64,000 nucleotides of DNA from Azoarcus sp. DN11. Lineage in GTDB: Bacteria; Pseudomonadota; Gammaproteobacteria; Burkholderiales; Rhodocyclaceae. Position 1 is the first letter of the stretch; the number at the start of each line of letters is the position of its first letter. Location of the stretch: NCBI RefSeq assembly GCF_003628555.1, contig NZ_CP021731.1, positions 558,001 to 622,000 of the forward strand, given 5' to 3'. A program made the translations under genes and the position numbers. The notes beneath the pieces are model-generated. The model had not been told where the DNA came from, did not search any database, and saw only the letters and a list, made by a program, of their open reading frames with translations. Below are positions 16,840-25,689 of this stretch, piece after piece.

Positions 16840-18372
16840 CTATTGGCCGGGCGGCAGGTAACCGATCCACAGGCGGATCGGGGGCTGCGCGGCCTTTGAC
16901 AGCGGCGCCATGTCGATGGTCTCTTCGCCGGTCAGCGCAGGGAAGCGCGCCCGCAGGCTCCGGATGAGGGCCTCGCCGTTCGGCTGCTGGCTCAGCGGAT
17001 GGACGAAGACGGCCCCGGCGGTCCGCACGTCCCCCTCGTTCAGCCAGGGGTTGCCGCCCGCGTCCGTCCCGAAAAAGGGGATCAGTCCGGCCTTCGAGTA
17101 GGACACCATGCCCGCGACCGTCCAGCGGTCACCGCCGACGAAGCGCAACGGAGCGCCGGGATGCTGGCTATCCCAGGTCTGCGTGACGTGGTCGAGCAGC
17201 GGTTCGTAAGGGAAAGTCGCTTCGTCCCACGGGCGCTGGTGGAAGTTCCAGGCATGGCGCAGGACCAGGGCGAGGGTCAGCGCGACGACGGCGGCGCCCA
17301 GTCGGGCAATCCGTTGCTTGTCGACCTCGGGCACGTAGAACAGCACGAGCGCGATGCCGGCCAGCGAATAGAACGGGAAACCCCAGGCCGTCACGAGGTT
17401 CGCGCGCGTCGCAAAGCCGAACAGCATCGCCACGATGAGGGGGCCGAGTGCGAGGCTCAACGCGAAGACATGGTTGAAATCGTGCCGGTCGAAGGCTTGC
17501 CGCCGGCGTTTCAGGATCAGGAACAACAACGCGGCCGGCAGCGTGTAGCCGATCTGCGAGCGCAGGAACAGCAGCGGTTGATAGACGGGGTGATTCGCGC
17601 CGTGGCGCGGCACGCCCGGCAGGGCCTCGGTGTCCAGGCGCCCGAGCGCGTACTTGACGGGGAGGAAGTCGTGCTGGGCGAGCCAGACCAGGTGCGGCAT
17701 CACGACGAGCACCGACACCAGCACGCCGACGTAGAATCCGCGGCTCGACAGGCTGCGGCGGCCTTCCCGGGTGGCGACGAGAACGATCGCGAGGACCACG
17801 AAGAGAATCCCCGTCTCGTATTTTGCCAGGACCGCCAGTCCCGCCCACAGGCCGGCATGGGACCAGCGCCACGCGTCGGGCGCGAGGATCGCGCGATGGA
17901 CGGTCAGGCACAGCATCGCCCAGGTGGGCAGCATTACGACGTTGGGGTTGAGGATGAACGACGTCGAGTTGAACGCGTTGGATGCGTTGAAGAACGCAAC
18001 GCCCTCCAGCAGGAGGACCGCGGCGAAAGCGCGCCAGGGCGTCACCAGCAGGGTTTTCGCCAGCGACCAGACGGCCCAGAAGGTGAGCGCGATGCAAAGT
18101 TGCGACGCCAGATAGACCGGCCAGCCGACGCTGCCGAAGAGGTCGGTGACGAAGGCGGACAGCCACGGGGCCAGCGGGGGGTGCTTGTCGTAACCGAGCT
18201 GCCACAGCTTCCCCCATGCGATGCCTTCCACGGTATCTCGCGGCACCGAAGGGTAGGTGAGGGACGGGACGAGCGTCCAGATCACGACATGGGCCAGGCA
18301 CAGCGCGAAAAGGCCAAGCTGCGCGCCGCGTTGATCACTGCTGGTTGGTTGGGGGGTGTCCTGCTTAATCAT
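16840..18372 (-). CDS. GT39/ArnT-like membrane glycosyltransferase (PMT_2 domain)
   Basis: A 510-residue integral membrane protein with about ten to eleven hydrophobic segments, then a C-terminal soluble domain (from about 390). It belongs to the PMT_2/ArnT group, which transfers sugars from polyprenyl phosphate donors on the periplasmic side. Visible family features: the first periplasmic loop with PSVPRDTVEGIAWGKL, and DKHPPLAPWL (about residues 60-71), where acidic residues are catalytic. The ATG at 18370-18372 is supported by a GAAGGT ribosome-binding site. It is flanked by glycosyltransferase genes on the other strand, so it probably decorates lipid A, core or O-antigen. The transferred sugar is not predictable. 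Confidence 0.8.
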   Translation of the reverse strand: MIKQDTPQPTSSDQRGAQLGLFALCLAHVVIWTLVPSLTYPSVPRDTVEGIAWGKLWQLGYDKHPPLAPWLSAFVTDLFGSVGWPVYLASQLCIALTFWAVWSLAKTLLVTPWRAFAAVLLLEGVAFFNASNAFNSTSFILNPNVVMLPTWAMLCLTVHRAILAPDAWRWSHAGLWAGLAVLAKYETGILFVVLAIVLVATREGRRSLSSRGFYVGVLVSVLVVMPHLVWLAQHDFLPVKYALGRLDTEALPGVPRHGANHPVYQPLLFLRSQIGYTLPAALLFLILKRRRQAFDRHDFNHVFALSLALGPLIVAMLFGFATRANLVTAWGFPFYSLAGIALVLFYVPEVDKQRIARLGAAVVALTLALVLRHAWNFHQRPWDEATFPYEPLLDHVTQTWDSQHPGAPLRFVGGDRWTVAGMVSYSKAGLIPFFGTDAGGNPWLNEGDVRTAGAVFVHPLSQQPNGEALIRSLRARFPALTGEETIDMAPLSKAAQPPIRLWIGYLPPGQ

Positions 18373-18526
18373 CGAGAAAACCTTCGCGCGGAGCGCGTCT
18401 GATCCGGGGCGTGGGCAGCCATCGTCCAGGATGCATTTGCCCGCAGCACCTGCGGGGCGAGCCCGAACCTCGGCAGGCGCGGAGTCTAGAGTACCCACGT
18501 GACCCCCGCAACCTTCGCGGTCGCAA

Positions 18527-18548
18527 TGCTACAATTCCCCGCTTTTTT
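18527..18548 (+). promoter_or_regulatory. Candidate extended -10 promoter of the asnB-like gene
   Basis: TG at 18527-18528, one base, then TACAAT at 18530-18535 form an extended -10. Initiation would fall at about 18542, at the edge of a run of six T (18543-18548). The coding start is at 18606, leaving a leader of about 65 bases. The -35 region is poor, as expected for extended -10 promoters. Confidence 0.45.
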
Positions 18549-18605
18549 CCGCCTCTTTGGTCCCTTTGAGGGCCGTGTCTTCTCAATCTCACCCGGATCT
18601 TCCTG

Positions 18606-20429
18606 ATGTGTGGCATCGCAGGTGTCGTTTTCCAGGATCGTCCTGCCGACGAGGCGCTCCTTCGGCGCATGGCTGCGGCCCTCGCCCATCGCGGCCCGGA
18701 CGACCAGGGCTTCTTCTGCGGGGACGGGATCGGGCTCGCGCATACGCGCCTGTCGATCATGGATCTCGCGCACGGGCATCAGCCGCTTTATGCGCGCGGC
18801 GATGATCTCGTGGTCGTCGCAAACGGCGAGATCTACAACGATCTGGAGTTGCGCAGCGAACTGGAGAAGGACGGCGCGCACTACCAGACGCGCTCCGACA
18901 GCGAAACCATCCTCCATGCGTATGACCGGGACGGCGACGACTGCCTGCAGCAGCTTTGCGGCATGTTTGCGCTGGCGCTCTACGACCGGCCGCGCAAGCG
19001 GCTGCTGCTCGCCCGCGACCGGCTGGGGATCAAGCCCTTGTTCCTGGGCGAGGTGCCCGGCGGCTACGCGTTCGCGTCGGAACTGAAGGCCCTGCTCCCG
19101 GCGCTGCCGGGGGCGCCCGCAATCGATCCCGATGGCCTGGTGCAGTTTCTCCACAACCAGTTCAACTCCGGGCGAACGACGATTCTCAAGGGCGTGGAGC
19201 GGATCGCGCCGGGTGAGGCGGTGCTGTTCGAAGCGGGGCGCCTGGTGCGCCGCTGGCAGTACTGGTCGGCGCTCGACGTGCGGGCGCAGCGGCTGACGTT
19301 CGAGGAGGCCAGGGAGCAGTTCGACCCCTTGATGGAAACCGTCATGCACCAGCACATGCGCGCGGACGTGCCGTTCGGCCTGTTCCTCTCCGGCGGTGTC
19401 GATTCCGGCACGTTGCTGGCGCTGTTGACGCAGTACGGCAAACATCCGGTCCGGACTTTTTCGGTGGGCTTTCCGGGCACCGGCACCCAGGACGAACTGC
19501 CGCCCGCGCGGGAGATGGCGACTCGCTACGGCAGCGTTCATACCGAAATCCGGCCGGACAAGATCGAACTCTTCGAACACCTGCCGGCCACGGTGTGGGC
19601 GGCGGATGACCTGATGCGCGATTACGCCAGCATCCCGACCTCGCTGCTGTCGCAACACGCGGCGCAGGAGCTGAAGGTCGTGTTCTCCGGCGAAGGCGGC
19701 GACGAGGTGTTCGCCGGTTACGGCCGCTTCAGCAGTCCGTCGGCCGAGCGCTGGATCAAGAGCGTGCTTTTTCCCGGCTCCGGCGGTTTCCGGACCAGCG
19801 GTTCGCTCGGCCGCCGGGAGCAGCGCCATTTGCTCGGTACGGAGCTGGGGGCGGCTTTCAGGCGCGTGCGCCAGCCCTTCATCGACGCCTGGCGGGCGAC
19901 GCCGGCCGGCTGGACGCCGCTGCAGCGCATGCAGTACGACGAACTGGTGACCGCGCTGCCGGACAACCTGATGGTCAAGTCCGATCGCATGATGATGGCT
20001 TGGGGCCTGGAGGGGCGCGTGCCGTTCCTGGATCACCGGATCGTCGAATTCGGCCTGTCCCTGCCGGATGACTTGAAAGTGAGCGGACGCCGCGGCAAGG
20101 TCTTCCTGAAGGAATGGGCGCGTCCCTATCTGCAGGAGGCGCAGGTGTCGGGCAGGAAGCGCGGTTTCCATGTGCCCGTCGGCGAGTGGCTGAGCGGTGA
20201 TTTCCTGACGCGGCTCGAGCAGCTCTTGCCGACCCTGCCGGCGATCCGGCACTGGTTCAATGCGGGCGAGGTGGGGCATCTGGTGCACGCCAAGCGCGGC
20301 GGCAGCAGTGCCGCGACGCGGACACTGTTCTCGCTGCTGCAGTTTGCGCTGTGGCACCGGATCTTCATCGAGGGGCGGGGCGAGCGTCCCGCGTCGCGCG
20401 TCGATTCGCTCGAATTCCTCGCGTCGTGA
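18606..20429 (+). CDS. asnB: Glutamine-hydrolysing asparagine synthase-like amidotransferase
   Basis: A 607-residue class II amidotransferase. The N-terminal glutaminase begins with the catalytic Cys (MCGIAGVVF); RLSIMDL near 50 and NGEIYND near 75 line the glutamine pocket. The synthetase domain has the PP-loop LFLSGGVDSGTLLALL near 260 and GEGGDEVFAGYGRF near 360. It could make asparagine from aspartate, but AsnB homologues inside glycan loci often amidate uronic acids of O-antigens or capsules (as proposed for WbpS-type proteins). The location between glycosyltransferases favours sugar amidation. All catalytic motifs look intact. A single C2 glutaminase start fixes the ATG. Confidence 0.88.
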   Translation: MCGIAGVVFQDRPADEALLRRMAAALAHRGPDDQGFFCGDGIGLAHTRLSIMDLAHGHQPLYARGDDLVVVANGEIYNDLELRSELEKDGAHYQTRSDSETILHAYDRDGDDCLQQLCGMFALALYDRPRKRLLLARDRLGIKPLFLGEVPGGYAFASELKALLPALPGAPAIDPDGLVQFLHNQFNSGRTTILKGVERIAPGEAVLFEAGRLVRRWQYWSALDVRAQRLTFEEAREQFDPLMETVMHQHMRADVPFGLFLSGGVDSGTLLALLTQYGKHPVRTFSVGFPGTGTQDELPPAREMATRYGSVHTEIRPDKIELFEHLPATVWAADDLMRDYASIPTSLLSQHAAQELKVVFSGEGGDEVFAGYGRFSSPSAERWIKSVLFPGSGGFRTSGSLGRREQRHLLGTELGAAFRRVRQPFIDAWRATPAGWTPLQRMQYDELVTALPDNLMVKSDRMMMAWGLEGRVPFLDHRIVEFGLSLPDDLKVSGRRGKVFLKEWARPYLQEAQVSGRKRGFHVPVGEWLSGDFLTRLEQLLPTLPAIRHWFNAGEVGHLVHAKRGGSSAATRTLFSLLQFALWHRIFIEGRGERPASRVDSLEFLAS

Positions 20430-20431
20430 CG

Positions 20432-21589
20432 ATGACTTGCCTGGATGTCCCGCAGGGATCGGCCCCGCCGCGGCTCGCGGTGTTCATCTCCTTCTCCGGC
20501 GCGGGCGGGGTGGAGCGGATGGTTCTCAACCTGGTCGACGGCTTCGCCGCGCGCGGCATCGGCGTCGACCTGCTGGCGATCCGTGCCGACAGCGCGCATC
20601 TCGGCGCCCTGCCGCCGGACGTGCGGCTGATCGATCTCGGCGTGCGTCACAGCGCGCTCGCGATCGGCCCGCTCGCGCGCTACCTGCGGCGCGCCCGTCC
20701 CGTGGCGCTGCTGGCGGCGAAGGATCGTGCGATCCGCGCGGCAGTCGCGGCGCGCGCGCTCGCGGGCGTGTCCTGCCGCATCGTCGGCCGCCTCGGCACC
20801 AACCTGTCGGCGGCGCTGGAAGGGCGCAGCGGCCTCGCGCGCTGGCTGCGTGTCGCGCCGATGCGGTTCTTCTATCCGCATGTCGATCACGTCGTATGCG
20901 TCTCCGACGGCGTGCGCGAGGACGCCGCGCGCCTCACCGGTCTCGACGGCGGGCGCCTGTCGGTGGTGCGCAATCCGGTCGTCACGCCGCGGCTGGCGAC
21001 GCTGGCGCAGGAAGTGCCCGAGCACCCCTGGGTCGCCGACGCCAGCGTGCCGCTGATTCTCGGCGCCGGGCGGCTGACCGAGCAGAAGGATTTCCCGACG
21101 CTGGTCCGCGCCTTCGCGAAGCTGCGTGCGGCACGGCCGGCGCGGCTCGTGATCCTCGGCGACGGCCGCGGCCGCAGCCGCCTCGAACAGCTCGCCGCCG
21201 AACTCGGCGTGGGCGGCGACGTCGCGCTGCCCGGCTTCACGCCGAACCCTTACGCGTGGATGACGAAGGCGCGGCTTTTCGTGCTGAGTTCCGCGTGGGA
21301 AGGTTCGCCCAACGTGCTGACCGAAGCGCTGGCGCTGGGGGTGCCGAGCGTGTCCACCGACTGCCCGAGCGGGCCGCGCGAAGTCCTCGCCGGCGGGCGC
21401 TGGGGGCCGCTGGTGCCGGTCGGCGACGCCGAGGGGCTTGCCGCCGCAATGGCCGCGACGCTCGACGCGCCACAGCCGCCGGACGTGCTGCGGGCCGCCG
21501 TGTCCGCCTACACGCGCGACGCCGCCGCCGCGGCCTACCTCGCGCTCCTCGGCGTCACCCCGAACAACGAATTGCCTGTGGAAAGCTGA
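20432..21589 (+). CDS. GT4-family glycosyltransferase (DCPSGPREVL paralogue 4)
   Basis: A 385-residue GT-B enzyme. RLAVFISFSGAGGVERMVLNLV near residue 15 is the acceptor loop; the donor half has LGAGRLTEQKDFPTLVRAFAKL near 210 and SSAWEGSPNVLTEALALGVPSV near 285, then DCPSGPREVL. It is very similar in layout to the protein encoded at 14599. A GTG at 20426 overlapping the asnB stop (GTGA) is an alternative start two codons upstream. It is in the same operon as the asnB-like gene and the sulfotransferase that follows three bases later. Confidence 0.86.
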   Translation: MTCLDVPQGSAPPRLAVFISFSGAGGVERMVLNLVDGFAARGIGVDLLAIRADSAHLGALPPDVRLIDLGVRHSALAIGPLARYLRRARPVALLAAKDRAIRAAVAARALAGVSCRIVGRLGTNLSAALEGRSGLARWLRVAPMRFFYPHVDHVVCVSDGVREDAARLTGLDGGRLSVVRNPVVTPRLATLAQEVPEHPWVADASVPLILGAGRLTEQKDFPTLVRAFAKLRAARPARLVILGDGRGRSRLEQLAAELGVGGDVALPGFTPNPYAWMTKARLFVLSSAWEGSPNVLTEALALGVPSVSTDCPSGPREVLAGGRWGPLVPVGDAEGLAAAMAATLDAPQPPDVLRAAVSAYTRDAAAAAYLALLGVTPNNELPVES

Positions 21590-21591
21590 AG

Positions 21592-22254
21592 ATGCTGCTG
21601 TCCCTGAAATACAACTTCCTCTTCGTGCACACCGCCAAGACCGGCGGCACCTCGGTGCGCGACGCGCTCAGTCCGTTGCGTTTCCGCGATCCGTGGTATC
21701 CGGTGCAGTTCCTGTGCTCGCGCCTGTCGGCGCTGTCGGGGCATCGGCTCGGGATCAAGTTCCCGCGCCATTCGAAGATCGTCGCTGCACAGGAGATGCT
21801 GCCGCAGGAGCTGTTCGAGAAGCTCTTCAAGTTCGTGTTCGTGCGCAACCCGTGGGACCTGCAGGTCAGCTCCTTCCACCACATCCGCCGCGAACGTCCG
21901 CACCTGATGAGCCACGTCGAAACCTTCGATGAGTTCATCCGCTGGAAGCTCGACCCGGAGCGGCCCTACCAGTACCACGTCGACACCAGCATCGACCTGC
22001 AGTCGGATTACGTGATCGACTTGCACGGCAAGGTGCTGGTGGACTTCATCGGCCGCTACGAGAACCTGCACGACGACTTCGAGGAAGCGTGCCGCCGCAT
22101 CGGCATCAAGGCGCCGGAGTTGCCGCACAAGCGCCAGGCGAAGGATCGCGGCAAGGACTACCGCAGCTACTACACCGACGAGCTCGCCGCGCTGGTCGGC
22201 GAGCGCTTCGCGCCCGACATCGAGCTGTTCGGCTACACCTTCGATCCGCAGTAA
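21592..22254 (+). CDS. Sulfotransferase family protein (PAPS-dependent, family 2)
   Basis: A 220-residue predicted cytoplasmic sulfotransferase using 3'-phosphoadenylyl sulfate. The 5'-phosphosulfate loop is FVHTAKTGGTS (residues 11-21), and the 3'-phosphate site is FVFVRNPWDLQVSSF (81-95, with Arg85 and Ser93/94). A GRYENLHDDFEEACR stretch near 165 is typical of family 2 carbohydrate sulfotransferases. It begins three bases after the GT4 stop and ends the asnB-GT4-sulfotransferase operon. Role inferred: sulfation of a sugar in the surface glycan made by this locus. Confidence 0.85.
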   Translation: MLLSLKYNFLFVHTAKTGGTSVRDALSPLRFRDPWYPVQFLCSRLSALSGHRLGIKFPRHSKIVAAQEMLPQELFEKLFKFVFVRNPWDLQVSSFHHIRRERPHLMSHVETFDEFIRWKLDPERPYQYHVDTSIDLQSDYVIDLHGKVLVDFIGRYENLHDDFEEACRRIGIKAPELPHKRQAKDRGKDYRSYYTDELAALVGERFAPDIELFGYTFDPQ

Positions 22255-22270
22255 GACGCGGACCGCCCGC

Positions 22271-24052
22271 TCAGGAGCGCGGCGCCGGCGCGGGTTCGAC
22301 CGGCACGGGCTCGGCGTCCGGCGCGATGCCTTCGCCGCTCGCGAGCAGGTGCGCGTAGGCGCCGCCGGCCGCGGCCAGTTCGGCGTGGCTGCCCTGTTCG
22401 ACGATGCGGCCGTGCTCCATGACGACGATGAGGTCCGCGTCGCGGATCGTCGACAGCCGGTGTGCGACGACCAGCACCGTGCGGTTCTGGCGCAGTTTGG
22501 CGAGCGCTTCCTTCACCGCGCGTTCGGACTCGTTGTCGAGCGCGGACGTTGCCTCGTCGAGCAGCAGGATCGGCGCGTCCTTCAGGAAGGCGCGCGCGAT
22601 CGCGATGCGTTGGCGCTGGCCGCCGGAGAGCTGGCTGCCGTTCGTGCCGACACGCGTCGCGAGGCCCTGCGGCAGCTTGTCGATGAACTCCATCGCGTGG
22701 GCGTGGCGGGCGGCGCGGATCACGTCGGCTTCGGCGATGTCCGGCCGGCCGTAGGCGATGTTCGCGGCGACGGTGTCGTCGAAGAGCACGACCTGCTGGC
22801 CGACCCAAGCGATCTGCGCGCGCAGCCACGCGAGCGGCGCCTCGGCGATCGGGGCGCCGTCGAGCAGGATGCGCCCGGCTTCGGGCTCGAAGAAGCGCGC
22901 GATCAGCTGGATTGTCGTGGTCTTGCCGCTGCCCGAGGCGCCCACGAGCGCGATCGTCCTGCCGGGCGGGATGTCGAGCGTGAAGTCGCGGATCGCGGGC
23001 TCGGTCTGGCCGGGATAGCGGAAGCGGACCTGCTCGAAGCGCAGCGCGCCGCGTGCGCGCGGACCGTCGGCACCCTCGGTGTCGGGCTCGGGCTCGCGGT
23101 CGAGGAGCTCGAAGATGCTCTGCGCCCCGGCGAGCCCCTTCTGGATCACGGTGTTGATGTTGGTGAGGCGGCGGATCGGTTCGAACAGCATCGCCATCGC
23201 GGCGACGAACGCGACGAAGGTGCCGGGCGTCAGGCGGTCCTGCGCCGACAGCGCCGAGGCTGCCCAGATCACGATGGCCACCGCGGTCGCGGCGAGCACC
23301 TGCACCAGCGGCACGTTCACCGACGAGATGCGCACCGTGCGCATCGTTTCCTTCCTCAGCCGCTCGGAGATGTCGGCGAAGCGCCGGTCCTCGTGCTCGT
23401 GCGTGCCGAAGAGCTTGATCTCGCGGATGCCGGCGAGGCTTTCGCCGACGGTGCCGGTCATGCGCGCGGCCGTCTCCTGCATCGCGCGGTTGCCGCCGCG
23501 CAGCTTGCGGCTCGCGTTGCGGATCGCCCACGCGACGACCGGTGCGATCAGGAGCAACAGCAAGGTCAGCTCCCACGCCGTCCACAGCAGGTAGCCCGCG
23601 AGCCCGACGATCACCATCGTGTCGCGCACGACGATGATCCACGCGTTCGACAAGGCGCTGCCGACCTGCGGGATGTCGTACAGGATGCGCGACATCATGC
23701 GGCCCTGCGCCTCGGCCTGATGCACCGACAGCGGCAGGTGCATCTGGTGGCGATAGACGCGCTGGCGCAGATCCGTGATCGCCTTGTTCGCGACCCACTG
23801 GCTGGACACGCTGGCAGCGTACTCGGCAAGGCCCTTCACGAGGAAGGCGAGCATCAGGAAGAGCGGGACCTGCCACTGCGCGGCGTGTTCCTTCGCGATC
23901 AGGCTCTTGTCGACGAGGGGCTTCAGCAGTGCGGGCATCACCGGCTCGAGCGACGCGGCGGCGATCATTGCGATCACCGAGATCACGACGACCTTGCGGT
24001 AGGGCAGGATGGTCGCGAGCAGGCGGCGGTAGAGGACGATCGAATCCTTCAT
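22271..24052 (-). CDS. msbA: Lipid A-core export ABC transporter MsbA
   Basis: A 593-residue half-transporter that flips lipid A-core across the inner membrane as a homodimer. The transmembrane domain covers about residues 15-310 (six helices). The nucleotide-binding domain has Walker A GASGSGKTTT near 385, Q-loop WVGQQVVLFDDTV near 430, signature LSGGQRQRIAIARAF near 490, Walker B ILLLDEATSALD and the switch His in VVAHRLST. It is coupled to the upstream phosphatase-like gene by an ATGA overlap and ends a leftward operon hldE-hldD-phosphatase-msbA. A Pro/Ala/Glu tail of about 25 residues extends past the usual family end. Confidence 0.93.
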   Translation of the reverse strand: MKDSIVLYRRLLATILPYRKVVVISVIAMIAAASLEPVMPALLKPLVDKSLIAKEHAAQWQVPLFLMLAFLVKGLAEYAASVSSQWVANKAITDLRQRVYRHQMHLPLSVHQAEAQGRMMSRILYDIPQVGSALSNAWIIVVRDTMVIVGLAGYLLWTAWELTLLLLLIAPVVAWAIRNASRKLRGGNRAMQETAARMTGTVGESLAGIREIKLFGTHEHEDRRFADISERLRKETMRTVRISSVNVPLVQVLAATAVAIVIWAASALSAQDRLTPGTFVAFVAAMAMLFEPIRRLTNINTVIQKGLAGAQSIFELLDREPEPDTEGADGPRARGALRFEQVRFRYPGQTEPAIRDFTLDIPPGRTIALVGASGSGKTTTIQLIARFFEPEAGRILLDGAPIAEAPLAWLRAQIAWVGQQVVLFDDTVAANIAYGRPDIAEADVIRAARHAHAMEFIDKLPQGLATRVGTNGSQLSGGQRQRIAIARAFLKDAPILLLDEATSALDNESERAVKEALAKLRQNRTVLVVAHRLSTIRDADLIVVMEHGRIVEQGSHAELAAAGGAYAHLLASGEGIAPDAEPVPVEPAPAPRS

Positions 24053-24711
24053 TCGCGGTGCAGGACCTTGTCGACAATCAGGCTCGCCCAGCCTTCCTCC
24101 TGGAACTGCGGCTTCAGGGTCTTCTCGTCGTAGACGGTATTCACCCAGTCCATGAAGTCGATCGGCGTGCGGGCGTTGTACGCGAGGTAGCTCATCAGGA
24201 AGAAATCCAGCACGCCGGTGCGCGCCTGCTTGAAGTGGCCGTAGCGCCACGACAGCTCCGAGAGCGCGTCGGCGACCGGGTGTTTCAGGTGCAGGATGCG
24301 GTACAGGGCCGCACCGAGTCCGGCGCGGTCGGCGCCGGATTTGCAGTGCATCAGTGCCGGGTATTCGAGTGACGCAAAAAGCGCGCGGAAGTCGCGCACG
24401 CGTTGCGCGGTGGGCGGGTTGCGCGAGTACAGCTCGATGTCGTGCAGCGCGATGCCGAGTTCCCGGCACGCCTCGCGTTCGAGTTCGTACGAGCCGTATT
24501 CGTTGAAGCCGCGCAGATTCACGATGCTGCGGATGCCGTAACGCTTGTGGTACTTGCGGATCTGTGCCGGGCTCGGCTGGCTGCAGCGGTACATGCCGCC
24601 GCCGAGGTCGTGGAAGTTGTTGTACACGGCGCGGAACAGGCCGTGGTCGACGAGGTGCATGTTGAGCCATGCACGCCGCCGTGCCTGCGGAGTCGGAAAC
24701 GTTGTCGTCAT
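24049..24711 (-). CDS. CX5R phosphatase-like protein in the LPS operon
   Basis: A 220-residue protein with a tyrosine/dual-specificity phosphatase signature, HCKSGADRAG (Cys123 nucleophile, Arg129 of the CX5R loop), and a plausible general-acid region around DIELYSRNPP (91-100). The first half contains the GGGMYRCSQPSPAQIRKYH segment common in atypical prokaryotic phosphatases. No signal peptide or membrane helix, so probably cytoplasmic. A GTG at 24730-24732 overlapping the hldD stop is an alternative start seven codons upstream. It ends in an ATGA overlap with msbA. Such a tight link to heptose synthesis and lipid A export suggests a phosphosugar, lipid or protein phosphatase acting on LPS synthesis; the substrate is unknown. 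Confidence 0.75.
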   Translation of the reverse strand: MTTTFPTPQARRRAWLNMHLVDHGLFRAVYNNFHDLGGGMYRCSQPSPAQIRKYHKRYGIRSIVNLRGFNEYGSYELEREACRELGIALHDIELYSRNPPTAQRVRDFRALFASLEYPALMHCKSGADRAGLGAALYRILHLKHPVADALSELSWRYGHFKQARTGVLDFFLMSYLAYNARTPIDFMDWVNTVYDEKTLKPQFQEEGWASLIVDKVLHRE

Positions 24712-24728
24712 CGAAAAAGGGGGCGTGT

Positions 24729-25676
24729 TCACGCGCGTTGCGCGAGCCAGTCGAGGTAGCGCGGCACGCCGTCCTCCACGGGCATGAAGGGCTTGTCGTA
24801 GCCGGCGGCGCGCAGCGCGCCGATGTCGGCTTCGGTGAAGCTCTGGTAGCGGCCCTTGAGGTGGTCGGGGAAGGCGATGTAGTCGATGCCGCCGCCCTTG
24901 CGCCAGTTGATCGCGGCGCGCGCGACCGCGTTGAAGGTCTGCGCGCGGCCGGTGCCGACGTTGAAGATGCCGCTCACCTGCGGGTTGTCGAGCAGCCACA
25001 GGTTCACCGCGACGACGTCATCGACGTGGATGAAGTCGCGCAACTGTTCGCCGGGGCCGTACCCGTCGCAGCCGTCGAAGAGGCGCAGCCGCCCGGATTC
25101 GTTCAGCTGGTTGTTGAAGTGGAAGGCGACGCTCGCCATGCTGCCCTTGTGCTGCTCGCGCGGGCCGTAGACGTTGAAGTAGCGCAGCCCGGCGACCTGG
25201 CTCCGGATGGCGCCGAGTTGCGGGCGCAGGTGGCAGTCGAACAGGAACTTCGAGTACGCGTACATGTTGAGCGGGCGCTCGAACTCGCGTGCCTCGCGGA
25301 AGGTCGGCCCCATGCCGTAGACCGAGGCCGACGAGGCGTACAGGAAGGGCACGCCGCGCGCGACGCACCAGCCGAGCAGCGCCTTGCTGTACGCGAAATT
25401 CACGGCCATCACGAAGCGGCCGTCCCATTCCGTGGTCGAGGAACACGCGCCCTCGTGGAACACCGCCTCGACGGTGCCGAAATCCTCGCCCGCCTGGAGG
25501 CGGCGCAGGAAGTCGTCCTTGTCCAGGTAGTCGCGGATGTTCGCGTCGGCGAGGTTGAGGCACTTGCGGCCGTCGGTGAGATCGTCCACGACCAGGATGT
25601 CGTCGATGCCGCGGGCGTTGAGCCCCTGCACGATGTTGCTGCCGATGAAGCCGGCGCCGCCGGTCACGATGTACAT
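24729..25676 (-). CDS. hldD: ADP-L-glycero-D-manno-heptose 6-epimerase
   Basis: HldD (RfaD) converts ADP-D-glycero-D-manno-heptose to the L-glycero form used by heptosyltransferases. The 315-residue short-chain dehydrogenase/epimerase has the N-terminal NAD(P) loop [10 protein letters not shown] (6-15), the catalytic Tyr-x3-Lys in YAYSKFLFD (about 142-150), and the HldD-typical [19 protein letters not shown] near 175. Length matches the family. It lies 13 bases after the kinase gene and upstream of the phosphatase-like gene in one operon. Confidence 0.95.
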   Translation of the reverse strand: MYIVTGGAGFIGSNIVQGLNARGIDDILVVDDLTDGRKCLNLADANIRDYLDKDDFLRRLQAGEDFGTVEAVFHEGACSSTTEWDGRFVMAVNFAYSKALLGWCVARGVPFLYASSASVYGMGPTFREAREFERPLNMYAYSKFLFDCHLRPQLGAIRSQVAGLRYFNVYGPREQHKGSMASVAFHFNNQLNESGRLRLFDGCDGYGPGEQLRDFIHVDDVVAVNLWLLDNPQVSGIFNVGTGRAQTFNAVARAAINWRKGGGIDYIAFPDHLKGRYQSFTEADIGALRAAGYDKPFMPVEDGVPRYLDWLAQRA

Positions 25677-25689
25677 GATGGGTCCTCGC

